Shown here piece by piece: positions 53,487 to 62,029 of a stretch of 64,000 nucleotides of DNA. The stretch spans positions 20,016 to 84,015 of the forward strand of contig NZ_NQMR01000025.1 of NCBI RefSeq assembly GCF_002276045.1. The letters run 5' to 3'. Each line of letters begins with the position of its first letter. The stretch's first letter is position 1. The position numbers were made by a program, and so were the translations under genes. The notes under the pieces were generated by a model that was not told where the DNA came from, did no database searches, and worked only from the letters and a program-made list of their open reading frames with translations. The DNA comes from Pseudoalteromonas sp. NBT06-2. GTDB taxonomy: Bacteria; Pseudomonadota; Gammaproteobacteria; Enterobacterales; Alteromonadaceae.

Positions 53487-54141
53487 AACTTTCTAACTTA
53501 TATCCCACACCACGAACCGTTTTAATGATCTCGGTATACAGTTTTTTACGTAAATGATGAACATGCACTTCGATGCTGTTACTTTCTACTTCGATATCCC
53601 ACCCATAAACGACATCTTCTAACTTAGCTTTGCTGAGTACTCTATTTGGGTTATTCAAAAATTCTGCGAGGAGTGTTGTTTCTCTACGGCTTAGGTCAAT
53701 TAACTTACCTTCTAGTGTTACTTCTAATGAAGCAGGGTTATAGGTAATGTTGCCATGCTTGAATACCGGGTCTACGTGTCCGTGGCTTCTACGACCTAGT
53801 GCTCTTAACCGTGCTTTTAATTCGCTTAACTCGAACGGTTTAATTAAGTAATCATCAGCTCCGGTGTCTAATCCGGTAATTTTATCTTCCACTGAATCAC
53901 GTGCGGTTAAGATAAGAATAGGAATGTCTAATCCTGATTTTCTCGCCCCTTTTAGTATGTCAATGCCGTCTATATCAGGTAAACCCAGATCGAGTATGAC
54001 TAGTTCAAACTCTTCAGTTAACAGTGCTTGTTTTGCCTGTAGTCCACTTTTCAACCAATCGGTTTGATAACCTTCTCGGTCTAGGGCCGTCTTTATTCCT
54101 TCACCTAACACTTGGTCGTCTTCTACTAATAAAATTCGCAT
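53476..54141 (-). CDS. Response regulator, OmpR/PhoB family (QseB/PmrA-like)
   Basis: The 221-residue regulator has a receiver domain (about 1-120; VEDDQ, phospho-accepting Asp51 in ILDLGLP, Thr in LTARD, Lys in LIKPFE) and a winged-helix DNA-binding domain (about 125-218; LSRRETTLLAEFL, EVHVHHLRKKL, VRGVGYKLE). It sits in the same operon as the kinase. CTTAAG-N5-type boxes, the kind bound by PmrA/QseB, occur before its own operon, the methyltransferase and the hemolysin-family gene, making it the natural regulator of all three. Confidence 0.94.
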   Translation of the reverse strand: MRILLVEDDQVLGEGIKTALDREGYQTDWLKSGLQAKQALLTEEFELVILDLGLPDIDGIDILKGARKSGLDIPILILTARDSVEDKITGLDTGADDYLIKPFELSELKARLRALGRRSHGHVDPVFKHGNITYNPASLEVTLEGKLIDLSRRETTLLAEFLNNPNRVLSKAKLEDVVYGWDIEVESNSIEVHVHHLRKKLYTEIIKTVRGVGYKLESYEK

Positions 54142-54232
54142 TATCTATTCAACGTTATTAACACTAATAAACACTACGCTAAACTATTTAATAACTGACA
54201 TCAATGACTTAAAATACTCAAACATTTTATCG

Positions 54233-55063
54233 CTAGGGTTCACAGGCAAACTTTTGAATGATTGGTAGTTGTTTCACTATTGATTTACTCACTATTGATG
54301 GAAATAATGCGTTAATTCGAACAAATAATTTTTCAGGCCAACCGATATAACGCTCGGTTTTATTTTGTTCAATTAACTTCAGTAACTCCAGAGCGACACG
54401 TTCAGGTAAATCTGTGGTGGTATTAAGTGCGGTATTTAGTTGTTTTATCTTGTCACTAATTAAATTTGTTTTGGTGGCTCTAGGCGATAAATATTTCACG
54501 TTTACATTTGTATCGGCTAATTCTCGAGACAAGGTCTGACTAAATCCTCTTAAAGCAAATTTACTTGCACAATAGGCAGAGTAGCCAGGAAAACCAATAC
54601 TGCCAAAGGTTGAGCCAATATTAATTATTTGCGCTGAATCTTGCTTTAACAGCATAGGTAACAGTGCTTGTGTTAATTGAATTGGTGCAATGGTATTGGT
54701 GGAAATTATACGGTTAATTTCACTTCCACTGGTTTGTTCAAGTAAAGAAAATTGATTGATACCCGCATTATTAATCAATAAATTAATGTCAAATGTCAGC
54801 GTAGCTAAGTATTCAATTAATGCTTGGCGTTGTTCTGAGTCAACGAGATCTGCGGCAAATATTTCAACCTTATTAGTAGCACTTATGTTCGATGTTAAAA
54901 GTTCAGTTTTTAGGTCATTCAATTTATGACTATCTCGGCCAATTAACACCAAATTAGCGCCGTTATCGAATAATTGCTGGCTGAAAGCTTTTCCCATGCC
55001 GCCCGTAGCGCCTGTTAATAATACATTGCTGTTTTGCATTTTTGTCGATGATTGATTTTTCAT
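54233..55063 (-). CDS. Short-chain dehydrogenase/reductase
   Basis: This 276-residue classical SDR has the cofactor loop LLTGATGGMGKAF, NNAGINQFS, the catalytic serine (IINIGSTFGSIGFPG) and YCASKFALRGFSQ with the YxxxK pair. The Arg after the first beta strand (LIGRDSHKL) suggests NADP(H). A C-terminal extension of about 50 residues (LFVRINALFPSIVSKSI) follows and may associate with the membrane. ATG 55063 or 55039 could be the start. It lies between the oxygenase and response regulator in the ligase operon. Confidence 0.9.
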   Translation of the reverse strand: MKNQSSTKMQNSNVLLTGATGGMGKAFSQQLFDNGANLVLIGRDSHKLNDLKTELLTSNISATNKVEIFAADLVDSEQRQALIEYLATLTFDINLLINNAGINQFSLLEQTSGSEINRIISTNTIAPIQLTQALLPMLLKQDSAQIINIGSTFGSIGFPGYSAYCASKFALRGFSQTLSRELADTNVNVKYLSPRATKTNLISDKIKQLNTALNTTTDLPERVALELLKLIEQNKTERYIGWPEKLFVRINALFPSIVSKSIVKQLPIIQKFACEP

Positions 55064-55132
55064 GTGAATAACCTTTAATACTTGAATTTAAATAAAGCTA
55101 AATAAACCTACTGCTGAAAGCTTAATGAACGA

Positions 55133-56017
55133 TTAAGTGCCCATGGCAATAAATAGCTGTCGGTCTACAAGATCACCATGTATTGCTCTTCGGCCATGCA
55201 TTACTCTTTTATTATCAATAAGTACAACATCGCCATTTTTCCAATTAACTTCATGGGTATATTTTTCTGCCAAATCAGCCATTTGCTGTATCATTAAGTC
55301 ACTTATTTGTTCACCATCGGCAAAGGTATAAGTGGGCTTTTCGTAATTAAATGAAGGGCCGAGTATGGCATTGGCGAAAGTTATTTCACTCAACTGATCC
55401 GTGCTCTCGTCGATTAAGCAAGGCTGAATGTCTAACTCATAATCTAAACTTCCATCACTATTAATAGTGCCACGCTGATGTGGGTTTACCGCAATAAAGT
55501 CTGCTAAATGTGTTTCATTAACTTCGTTCTCAGAATTTACGTTTGGGTGCTGAGCTGCTACATATTTACGCCATAAATGTGCTGGTAATTGTCTAGAGAC
55601 TGTTACCCCTTGCTGCCATTTTTGTTGCAATTTTTCAGGCATATTTTTAAATAATGTTCGGCCATCACAAATTGTGGTTTGCGATCCATATTCTGCACTT
55701 TTAGCACTATAAAACCCGACATAGCGCGGAGGAAAAGGCGTGTTACCATTTTCTATATGTAAACCTACTGACTCTTTTCCCGCATTCACTTTTTGACTCG
55801 CTTTATCGGCAAAGTCTCTTGCAGGATCAAAGGTAAGTTGCTGACAAAACTGTTGCAGTAATTCACTAAACTTATTTAAATTGGTATTAAATCCTCTTAA
55901 CAGTACCCAGCCGTCTCTAGCTAAATGTTTTTTTGTTAATTCAATGATTACTTCGTCATTTAAATCAGCTGTTAGGTCATGGTTTTGTGTTGGTGTAATT
56001 ATGTTATTCATGTGCAT
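55133..56017 (-). CDS. TauD/TfdA-family 2-oxoglutarate Fe(II) oxygenase
   Basis: This 294-residue protein has the family's double-stranded beta-helix. Iron ligands appear as HIE (in VGLHIENGN, an HxE variant of the usual HxD, as in clavaminate-synthase-like members) and the distal His in NKRVMHGRR; the following Arg (DRQLFIAM) can bind 2-oxoglutarate. Members hydroxylate or desaturate amino acids and other small acids, often in specialised metabolism. GGVLLRGF-type start is seen as WVLLRGFN. The gene is second in the ligase operon; the substrate is unknown. Confidence 0.88.
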   Translation of the reverse strand: MHMNNIITPTQNHDLTADLNDEVIIELTKKHLARDGWVLLRGFNTNLNKFSELLQQFCQQLTFDPARDFADKASQKVNAGKESVGLHIENGNTPFPPRYVGFYSAKSAEYGSQTTICDGRTLFKNMPEKLQQKWQQGVTVSRQLPAHLWRKYVAAQHPNVNSENEVNETHLADFIAVNPHQRGTINSDGSLDYELDIQPCLIDESTDQLSEITFANAILGPSFNYEKPTYTFADGEQISDLMIQQMADLAEKYTHEVNWKNGDVVLIDNKRVMHGRRAIHGDLVDRQLFIAMGT

Positions 56018-56060
56018 TCCTTAAAACTTCTTCTAACGTTAGATTAAAGTTAAGCGAAAA

Positions 56061-57560
56061 CTAAAGCTCAGCTAATTTTTCTTGATATACCTTTTCAATA
56101 TTCCGTCTTTTTAAACGTCCATTATTTGTCAGTAAATTATTCTTAGGACTAAAGGGGGATTCAGCACGAACCCACTGGCGAATTTGTGCATAATCGGGTA
56201 AGCATTTATTAGATTCATCAATAGCATCTTGTATTTGTAGCTTGCTATAACAAGGAGAAACAACAACGGCAGATAACGATGGGCGTGCTTCGCCAAAAAC
56301 GGCTATTTGTGAGATAAGAGGAGAAGCTGACAAACTTGCTTCAACCCATTCAGGGGATATGTTTCGACCAAAGCTACTGACAATTTTGTTGTTTTTTCTG
56401 CCGGAAACAAATATATAACCTTCTTCATCGATGTAACCTAAATCACCAGTATAAATACAGTCTAAAGGTTGGTCTAATTCACCTAAATAACCTAGCATTG
56501 ATTGTCCTTCAATAACTATTTCACCGGCTTCACTAATGACAACATTTACATGCGGTAGAGGCTTTCCGACACTGCCAATTCTCTGCTGCCTCGATAAATT
56601 CAAGCTCACCACAGAGCCACATTCCGATAAGCCATAACCTTCAAAAACAGGTAAACCTAATTTCTTGGCTTGCTGTAAAATAGGTATTGACGATTTCCCG
56701 CCACCGACAGCAATAAACTGCAAGTTTACGCACTGCTTTGAAATGGTTTCATTAAACTCGTGAACTAAAAGCGTTAACATTTGCGGTAATACAATAAGGC
56801 TCCCCACTTGATGCAACTCTATTTTTTTAAGCAACTTACTGATATCAAATTCTGCATTTGACATAAAACCCAATGCAGCTAATGGTTCAGTTACTACCAC
56901 GCCACCGTGCATTAAACATACATACACGCCAGCGACATTTTCTAACAGAGTTGCTAAAGGCAATACACATAAGTGATTTGTTGTTGCCATTGAGCTCATC
57001 GATGCTTCGATACTTTCGCATACAGCGCCAATGTTTTCAGCTGACAGGCATACCCCTTTAGGATCTCCTGTTGAGCCTGAGGTATAGGTTATTTTAATGC
57101 TATTCGCTAAATCGACTTTATTATCAGTTCCCTCTTTAGCGACGACTCGCAGCATAATAGTGTTTTCAAGGGGTAAAGTTGTTTCAGTATTTTCAAAATT
57201 TACAGATTTATTACTTTTTAAAATATCTGACAGTAAACTCTGCGTAATAATCGCCTCTACGCCAGCTGAGTTTACTAAATGATCGATTTGAGATTGTGTA
57301 AAGAACAAGGGAATTGGCACAAGCGTGACACCTAGTTTTGCCGCTGCTAAATCACAAAGTATCCACGCTGCACAGTTATCCATATAAAGACCTATGCACT
57401 GAACGCCTTCTGTTTCAAAAAATGAAGCAACATGAGTTATATGATCGACTAATTGTTGATTGGTAATGATGATTTGCGTACTTGCTTCGCTTGAAACTAA
57501 CGCTCCTTGGTTAGGAAAGTTGATTGCTCGCTTATCTAATACTTCGAATAGTTGTTCCAT
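56061..57560 (-). CDS. AMP-dependent synthetase/ligase (acyl-CoA ligase-like)
   Basis: This 499-residue ANL-superfamily enzyme activates a carboxylic acid as acyl-AMP. Core motifs: ITYTSGSTGDPKGVCLS (A3), FEGYGLSECGSVVSLN (A5), YTGDLGYIDEEGYIFVSGR (A7-A8), and a C-terminal lysine in LLTNNGRLKRRNIEK (A10). It is shorter than typical long-chain acyl-CoA ligases and could load CoA or an acyl carrier; no carrier protein is encoded nearby. It is the first gene of an operon (ligase, oxygenase, SDR, response regulator, kinase) with 43- to 91-base gaps, behind a PmrA/QseB-like box. Confidence 0.9.
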   Translation of the reverse strand: MEQLFEVLDKRAINFPNQGALVSSEASTQIIITNQQLVDHITHVASFFETEGVQCIGLYMDNCAAWILCDLAAAKLGVTLVPIPLFFTQSQIDHLVNSAGVEAIITQSLLSDILKSNKSVNFENTETTLPLENTIMLRVVAKEGTDNKVDLANSIKITYTSGSTGDPKGVCLSAENIGAVCESIEASMSSMATTNHLCVLPLATLLENVAGVYVCLMHGGVVVTEPLAALGFMSNAEFDISKLLKKIELHQVGSLIVLPQMLTLLVHEFNETISKQCVNLQFIAVGGGKSSIPILQQAKKLGLPVFEGYGLSECGSVVSLNLSRQQRIGSVGKPLPHVNVVISEAGEIVIEGQSMLGYLGELDQPLDCIYTGDLGYIDEEGYIFVSGRKNNKIVSSFGRNISPEWVEASLSASPLISQIAVFGEARPSLSAVVVSPCYSKLQIQDAIDESNKCLPDYAQIRQWVRAESPFSPKNNLLTNNGRLKRRNIEKVYQEKLAEL

Positions 57561-57601
57561 GTTTTACCCTTTTAATTAATCACTTCAGATTTCTTAAAAA
57601 G

Positions 57602-57634
57602 ATTATGAATAATGAACCTTACCTAAACCTTAAG
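57602..57634 (-). promoter_or_regulatory. PmrA/QseB-like box and -10 before the ligase operon
   Basis: On the minus strand, CTTAAGGTTTAGGTAAGG (57634 to 57617) has half-sites CTTAAG and GGTAAG 11 bp apart, then nine bases and CATAAT (57607 to 57602). The downstream TTCAT is shared with the hemolysin-family promoter. The box ends 56 bases before the ligase start, and because the operon encodes the regulator this would be autoregulation. Confidence 0.65.
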
Positions 57635-57718
57635 GGGGTTATATTTAAATAATTCTTGCGACTAATTTATAGTTTCTATCTTGCTTAGGGCCGTTAGCGC
57701 CATAGAAATAATCTTCTA

Positions 57719-57748
57719 ATGTCAGCTATCTTTGAAGATAGCTGACAT
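57719..57748. repeat. Perfect 12-bp inverted repeat
   Basis: ATGTCAGCTATC and GATAGCTGACAT around TTTGAA form a strong hairpin, 159 bases upstream of the ligase start. GTCAGCT recurs nearby (57809, and 60234 beyond the IS66 element). It may be a terminator without T-run, or part of an older repeat. Confidence 0.5.
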
Positions 57749-57953
57749 AAAAGCTGGATCATTGGAGTAACTATTTCAACAAAACTTATCAATTTATAAT
57801 TAATCCAAAACTGTCAGCTTTTGGCTAGCTGGAGTCATAATATAATCATTGGTTTTTGTGATTTCTTGGGGCGTAAGCGATCATTTTAAGACGTATTTCA
57901 TCCTAACCTAAATTCTCTAAAATAATGCCATTATTTACTCACTAAGAAAAACA

Positions 57954-58262
57954 ATGGCAAATATCCATAGAACATCTGAGCAATGGCAACAAATTTTCAA
58001 GCAACATGCATCAAGCGGCTTACAAATAGCAGCCTTCTGTAAACAACAAAAACTTAACCCATCAAGCTTCTATGCATGGCGTAAACGCTTAGCATTAACA
58101 AAAAACTCGTTTTGCCCAACCTTAGCTAACAAATCTACACCAGTAGAGGAAGATCAGGGTGATTGGGTGAATATTGTGCCTGATCAAGTAGTACCATCAA
58201 AAAGTTGGGATATAGAATTATCTTTACCTAACGGCGTTGTACTGCGCATGATGAATAACTAA
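57954..58262 (+). CDS. tnpA: IS66 family accessory protein TnpA
   Basis: This 102-residue small basic protein has a helix-turn-helix-like start: RTSEQWQQIFKQHASSGLQI and FCKQQKLNPSSFYAWRKRL, characteristic of IS66 OrfA/TnpA, which is needed with TnpB and TnpC for full transposition. Its stop codon overlaps the tnpB ATG (TAATG), which implies translational coupling. Confidence 0.88.
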   Translation: MANIHRTSEQWQQIFKQHASSGLQIAAFCKQQKLNPSSFYAWRKRLALTKNSFCPTLANKSTPVEEDQGDWVNIVPDQVVPSKSWDIELSLPNGVVLRMMNN

Positions 58263-58603
58263 TGTTACTGCAAGATCCCAACTTATCCGTATGGCTTTAT
58301 GCACACCCCGTTGATATGCGAAAACAATTTGATGGTTTAGCGGCTCTAGCACAGTCAAAACTAAAGCGGCCAGCTAATAGTGGTGAGCTATTTGTTTTTA
58401 TCAATAAGCGTCGCACTTACATAAAAATCCTTTACTACAGCCGTGGCGGTTACTGTTTATGGAGCAAACGTCTTGAACAAGGGCAATTTCACCGAGTTAA
58501 TGGTGATGAAGATAAACTGTCACTTAATTGGGCGCAATTACAGTGTTTAATTGAAGGTATTAATTGGCAAAAAGCACCACAAAACAAGCGCTATGTTAGG
58601 TAG
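58262..58603 (+). CDS. tnpB: IS66 family accessory protein TnpB
   Basis: This 113-residue protein of the IS66 OrfB family contains VWLYAHPVDMRKQFDGLAAL, LFVFINKRRTYIKILYYSRGG and WSKRLEQGQF, which are nearly invariant in the group. It is the second accessory protein of the element and unrelated to the RNA-guided TnpB at 62 kb. It ends 20 bases before tnpC. Confidence 0.92.
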   Translation: MLLQDPNLSVWLYAHPVDMRKQFDGLAALAQSKLKRPANSGELFVFINKRRTYIKILYYSRGGYCLWSKRLEQGQFHRVNGDEDKLSLNWAQLQCLIEGINWQKAPQNKRYVR

Positions 58604-58623
58604 GTTTTGTTATAATACACAGC

Positions 58624-60159
58624 ATGAAAACAACTGAAACAACGCCCTTGCAACAAGATAAAATTCAAGTACTTGAAGAGCATGTTGCTGTGCTTGAACA
58701 GCAGCTTGATTGGTTCAAACGTCAACTCTTTGGTCGTAAATCAGAAAAACAATTACTTGATGAAGTAAGTGCTCAAGGCTCATTGTTCGCTACAGATAAA
58801 ACATCCCCATCAATCGATACAACCACCGATATCAAAGCCCACAAGCGTAAATCCAACAAGCAACTTAATGGCGATGAAGTCAATGACACGGGTTTGCGTT
58901 TTGATGCGTCGGTTCCCACTAAAGTTATCGACATCCCTGCACCAGAATTACAAGGTGAAGACAGTGATAACTATGAAGTTATCGGCTATAAAGAAACCAA
59001 CCGCTTAGCTCAGCAACCGGGCAGTTACACGATATTAATTTACCGTCGTCCTGTTGTTCGCCATAAAGGTGAGCAAACAGTGAAAATCACATCAGCACCA
59101 AGCAATGTACTTGAGGGTTGTTATGCTGATGTATCACTTATTGCAGGGTTAATGGTTGATAAAGGCGTTTACCATCTGCCACTTTATCGACAACATCAAC
59201 GCATGATTGATTCAGGTGTTCATATCAGTCGAGCCACTTTGATTAACTGGGTTCAAAAAGGCATTGAACTCCTGCGGCCTATCTACCAAGCTAATCTGAA
59301 ATCCATCATCAACAGTCAAACCCTTGCTATGGATGAAGTCCCAATAAAAGCAGGAAGAAAAAGCAAAGGCAAGATGAAACAAACTTACTTCTGGCCTATG
59401 TATGGTGACAACAATGAAATAGCCTTTACTTGGTCTAACTCTAGAGGTTTTTTGCATGCCCAAAATCAGCTTGAAAGATTTACAGGTACATTACTCACCG
59501 ATGGGTATGCTGCTTACAGTAAAACCGTGGCAAAACTTAACGAGAAAGAAAAAAACATTACCCATGCCGCTTGTTGGGTGCATGCCAGACGCTATTTCGA
59601 TGGAGCATTATTGATTGAGCCGATAGCAGCACAAAACGCCATTGACCAAATAGCACGGCTTTATAAAGTTGAGAAACACATCAAAGAAAACATCACTGAG
59701 GCAAGTGATGCGTTAGCCTATCGGCAAAAACACAGTGAGCCACTTGTTACTGAATTCTTTAATTGGATTTACGAGCAACGACAACGAACTGACTTAACAC
59801 CAAAGAACCAACTCACCAAAGCCTTAAATTATGTGAATGAGCGGCAAGTTGAAATGAAAGTGTTCCTTGCTAACCCAAATGTTGCCATGGATACCAATCA
59901 TCTAGAGAGAGCTTTACGTGTTATTCCCATGGGGCGAAAAAATTATTTGTTTTGTTGGAGTGAGTTAGGCGCTGAGCAGTTAGGTATTTTACAAAGTTTG
60001 CTGGTTACTTGCCGCTTACAAGAAATCAATCCCTATCATTATCTTGTTGATGTGTTGCAACGTGTCAGTATGCATCCCGCTTCAAAAGTTGAAGAGCTTA
60101 CTCCAAGAGTTTGGAAAGAAAAGTTTGGTGATAATTTTTTAATGTCAGATCTGGCTTGA
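58624..60159 (+). CDS. tnpC: IS66 family transposase TnpC
   Basis: This DDE-type transposase of 511 residues has an N-terminal coiled coil with LDWFKRQLFGRKSEK, a zinc-binding-like region that lacks obvious CxxC, the central TLAMDEVPIKAG (first Asp), LLTDGYAAYSK (second Asp), CWVHARRYFD, and HLERALRVIPMGRKNYLF (final Glu), then the C-terminal PYHYLVDVLQRV. All are typical and uninterrupted, so the enzyme is likely functional. Confidence 0.93.
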   Translation: MKTTETTPLQQDKIQVLEEHVAVLEQQLDWFKRQLFGRKSEKQLLDEVSAQGSLFATDKTSPSIDTTTDIKAHKRKSNKQLNGDEVNDTGLRFDASVPTKVIDIPAPELQGEDSDNYEVIGYKETNRLAQQPGSYTILIYRRPVVRHKGEQTVKITSAPSNVLEGCYADVSLIAGLMVDKGVYHLPLYRQHQRMIDSGVHISRATLINWVQKGIELLRPIYQANLKSIINSQTLAMDEVPIKAGRKSKGKMKQTYFWPMYGDNNEIAFTWSNSRGFLHAQNQLERFTGTLLTDGYAAYSKTVAKLNEKEKNITHAACWVHARRYFDGALLIEPIAAQNAIDQIARLYKVEKHIKENITEASDALAYRQKHSEPLVTEFFNWIYEQRQRTDLTPKNQLTKALNYVNERQVEMKVFLANPNVAMDTNHLERALRVIPMGRKNYLFCWSELGAEQLGILQSLLVTCRLQEINPYHYLVDVLQRVSMHPASKVEELTPRVWKEKFGDNFLMSDLA

Positions 60160-60408
60160 ATGGGGTGATCTAACCCCAGAATGATCGGTTACCTTGGGGC
60201 GGAGTAGTTAGCTTTAGTGGAGTAAGCTCGAACGTCAGCTATAGAGAAAAAATGATTCTAGTCAGAAGATGCTTGGACGGCTGTTGATCGCTCTTAAGGG
60301 ACATAAGCTTTATGTGAGTTTTTTTATAAAATTACTTAGAACAACGCTCGCTACCCAACATTCTTCTTTATTAAAAAATGATCAATCATTAATGTAACTG
60401 ATCAAACT

Positions 60409-60603
60409 TTATTGTCTTTCGATACCAACACGACCTCTTTTCAAGCACTCATAGATCAAGAACTGCATACCTTCGACACAAAGCATACCTGATTCAATCC
60501 CTAGATCTGAATTGTCAGTCTCCCATGTTAATAACGGGAAGTTAGGGTATTTGATGCTTTCAATTTCAAAGTCAGACGTGGATTTCAGTATGATCATAAC
60601 CAT
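60409..60603 (-). pseudogene. Possible N-terminal fragment of a tyrosine integrase
   Basis: The 64-residue frame (MVMIILKSTSDFEIESIKYP..., then FPLLTWETDNSDL, and FLIYECLKRGRVGIERQ) resembles, to my memory, the N-terminus of certain tyrosine recombinases in which a short PNFPLL segment and an YECLKRGR segment precede the core-binding domain. The frame stops right after and no catalytic domain follows. It could also be an unrelated small gene. AGAG stands just before the ATG. Confidence 0.35.
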
Positions 60604-61052
60604 TACTCTATACCTGTATTAAAAACCAGTATAAGTAAGTATTTTAGGACGTCAATTGATGGTTACACTTTTGGGGATATATAACGATATCGGCATTATA
60701 ATTAACCAGTGGTAAACTATCTTATAAAATGTTTACCACTTTGGTAGCTTTAATTTCCTTTTTGGTAATGTTCTTTAGTGCGCTGGTAAACTTTAACCCC
60801 ATTGATTAAGGTATGTTTATTAAAAACAACAACAAAGTAACGTCCTTCAACAGCTGTCATTTACATTGATAAATTAAAATAAAGGTAGGACTTGCACCTG
60901 AACCTACATTAATCCAATAGAATAATTACATCGACACGGTGTAATTGATTGGTTTCTACATCTTTATTCGCGAATGCATACTTTTGATTTTAAAAGACCT
61001 TTCTCTTTTAAAAATGTTATAGTCACAATTCATTATTAGTCTGGAGATTGGT
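60604..61052. other. Spacer with inverted repeat and a very short frame
   Basis: Within this 449-base spacer, AGTGGTAAAC (60708-60717) and GTTTACCACT (60731-60740) form a perfect 10-bp inverted repeat. On the minus strand, 60750-60860 is a 36-codon frame (MTAVEGRYFVVVFNKHTLIN...) directly beside it, with no clear ribosome site. It may be a gene fragment. Confidence 0.4.
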
Positions 61053-61568
61053 ATGGATAAAGTATTAATTAAGGATCTAAATACAGGCATGTATGTCAAA
61101 TTAATTGACGTTTCCTCAACTATTTGTCTTGCTGAATGGGAAATAGTATCTGCTGATGAAGCTACTGGTTTAATGAATAGTGAAGCACAATCATTTATCA
61201 AGGAGCATAATGATCACAGTTTCGAGATAGATGAGGTTAACTGTAAAACCAACTATATTGTAGAAACCGAGGAACAAGCTAACGAAGTGTTTTTTGCTGA
61301 AGTAAATCCGCCTTCATATTACTACGATGGTGATTTCGAGGATGATTTTCACCTTTCAATTCAAGATGAACGGAACATGTATGGGATGCATGTCCTATAC
61401 AGTAATAAAGGGTATAATGAGTCCAATTTCTTGGTTCTAAAAGGCGATAGGCATGTTGTAGATTGTGACGGTCTATCTACATGGGAAATTGAGCAAAGTG
61501 GTAATTTTGGTTCGTTTGGATTTATGGAGTGGTTTTCTTTATCGAACACCGTCGAGAAAACCCAGTGA
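61053..61568 (+). CDS. Hypothetical protein, 3' end formed by IS sequence
   Basis: I do not recognise this 171-residue acidic protein. It has no signal peptide or membrane segment; it opens MDKVLIKDLNTGMYVKLIDV and has tyrosine/aspartate-rich (PPSYYYDGDFEDDF) and GFMEWFSL segments. A good ribosome site (CTGGAG) precedes the ATG. The stop codon (61566-61568) lies inside the left-end hairpin of the IS605-type element that follows, so the last residues (about SNTVEKTQ) may come from the element and the original C-terminus may be lost. Confidence 0.6.
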   Translation: MDKVLIKDLNTGMYVKLIDVSSTICLAEWEIVSADEATGLMNSEAQSFIKEHNDHSFEIDEVNCKTNYIVETEEQANEVFFAEVNPPSYYYDGDFEDDFHLSIQDERNMYGMHVLYSNKGYNESNFLVLKGDRHVVDCDGLSTWEIEQSGNFGSFGFMEWFSLSNTVEKTQ

Positions 61569-61583
61569 TCTTTAGTCGCTGGG
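61561..61583 (+). repeat. Left-end hairpin of the IS605-type element
   Basis: CCCAGTG, loop ATCTTTAGT, CGCTGGG: 7-bp stem with one G-T pair. It shares loop and orientation with the right-end hairpin but has different outer stem bases. It contains the stop codon of the preceding gene. Confidence 0.7.
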
Positions 61584-61596
61584 ATGAATCGATAAG

Positions 61597-61992
61597 CTAA
61601 CCTTGTTCTTGAATGTATTTTCTAATTGTATCAGAGGAAGCATTGCCAACAGAGCAAACAAAGTAGCCATCTGACCAAAACGTTTGTTCTAGCCAAAACT
61701 GCTTTTTAAGTGTAGGAAAAGCCCTCCAAGTTTGACTGGTGGTCATCTGTTTAATATTCCTGACATGCTGAGAAACGCTGTACTTTGGGCTTATCCTCAT
61801 AAGAATATGAATGTGATCTTAGTCGATCTCAATTTCCTCAACTGAAAAGTCGGAGACTGCTGATATTTCAAATATAGAGGCCTTGATGAATTGACCTAAA
61901 TCCCCAATCAATAGTTGTTTTCGATATTTAACCACCAGAATTAAATGAAGAGCAATTAGATACTTACAATGTGAATTGGTTTGATATTCCAC
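61597..61992 (-). pseudogene. tnpA: IS200/IS605 transposase TnpA, interrupted by a stop codon
   Basis: The frame, read from a probable GTG at 61992 (VEYQTNSHCKYLI...), gives the family's HLILVVKYRKQLL and EEIEID, then TAA (61819-61821), then in the same frame DHIHILMRISPKYSVSQ, GYFVCSVG and IRKYIQEQ. The stop comes two residues before the HUH metal motif (HIH) and where the family usually has a sense codon before DHIH. The catalytic Tyr (IRKY) is downstream. A single base change thus inactivates an otherwise complete Y1 transposase of about 131 codons. Transposition would need TnpA from another copy. Confidence 0.8.
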
Positions 61993-62029
61993 TTGACAAC
62001 CTCGTCTTACACAGTAGTCTGTACAGTAT

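Larger units (their letters stand above)
57873..60192 (+). mobile_element. IS66-family insertion sequence, complete, with target duplication
   Basis: The ends are inverted: GTAAGCGATCATTTT (57873-57887) and, on the other strand, GTAACCGATCATTCT (60192 to 60178), 13 of 15 identical and starting GTAA as expected for IS66. The 8 bases outside, CTTGGGGC, occur at 57865-57872 and again at 60193-60200, an exact target-site duplication of the length typical for IS66. The element is 2320 bases and has the standard tnpA-tnpB-tnpC genes, all open. It appears to be a recent and possibly active insertion. Confidence 0.93.

Noticed and set aside
53476..54141. PhoB as the identity of the response regulator, given the pst genes
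   Set aside because: It is 40 kb away, sits in the ligase operon, pairs with a kinase with a periplasmic sensor, and its nearby boxes are CTTAAG type, not Pho boxes.
57954..60159. Linking the IS66 TnpB to RNA-guided TnpB nucleases
   Set aside because: The names coincide only; the IS66 protein at 58262 is the small OrfB accessory protein, unrelated to the IS605 TnpB at 62030.
60956..61201. An 81-codon minus-strand frame overlapping the unknown gene at 61053
   Set aside because: It lies opposite a better frame with a good ribosome site and has no recognisable features.
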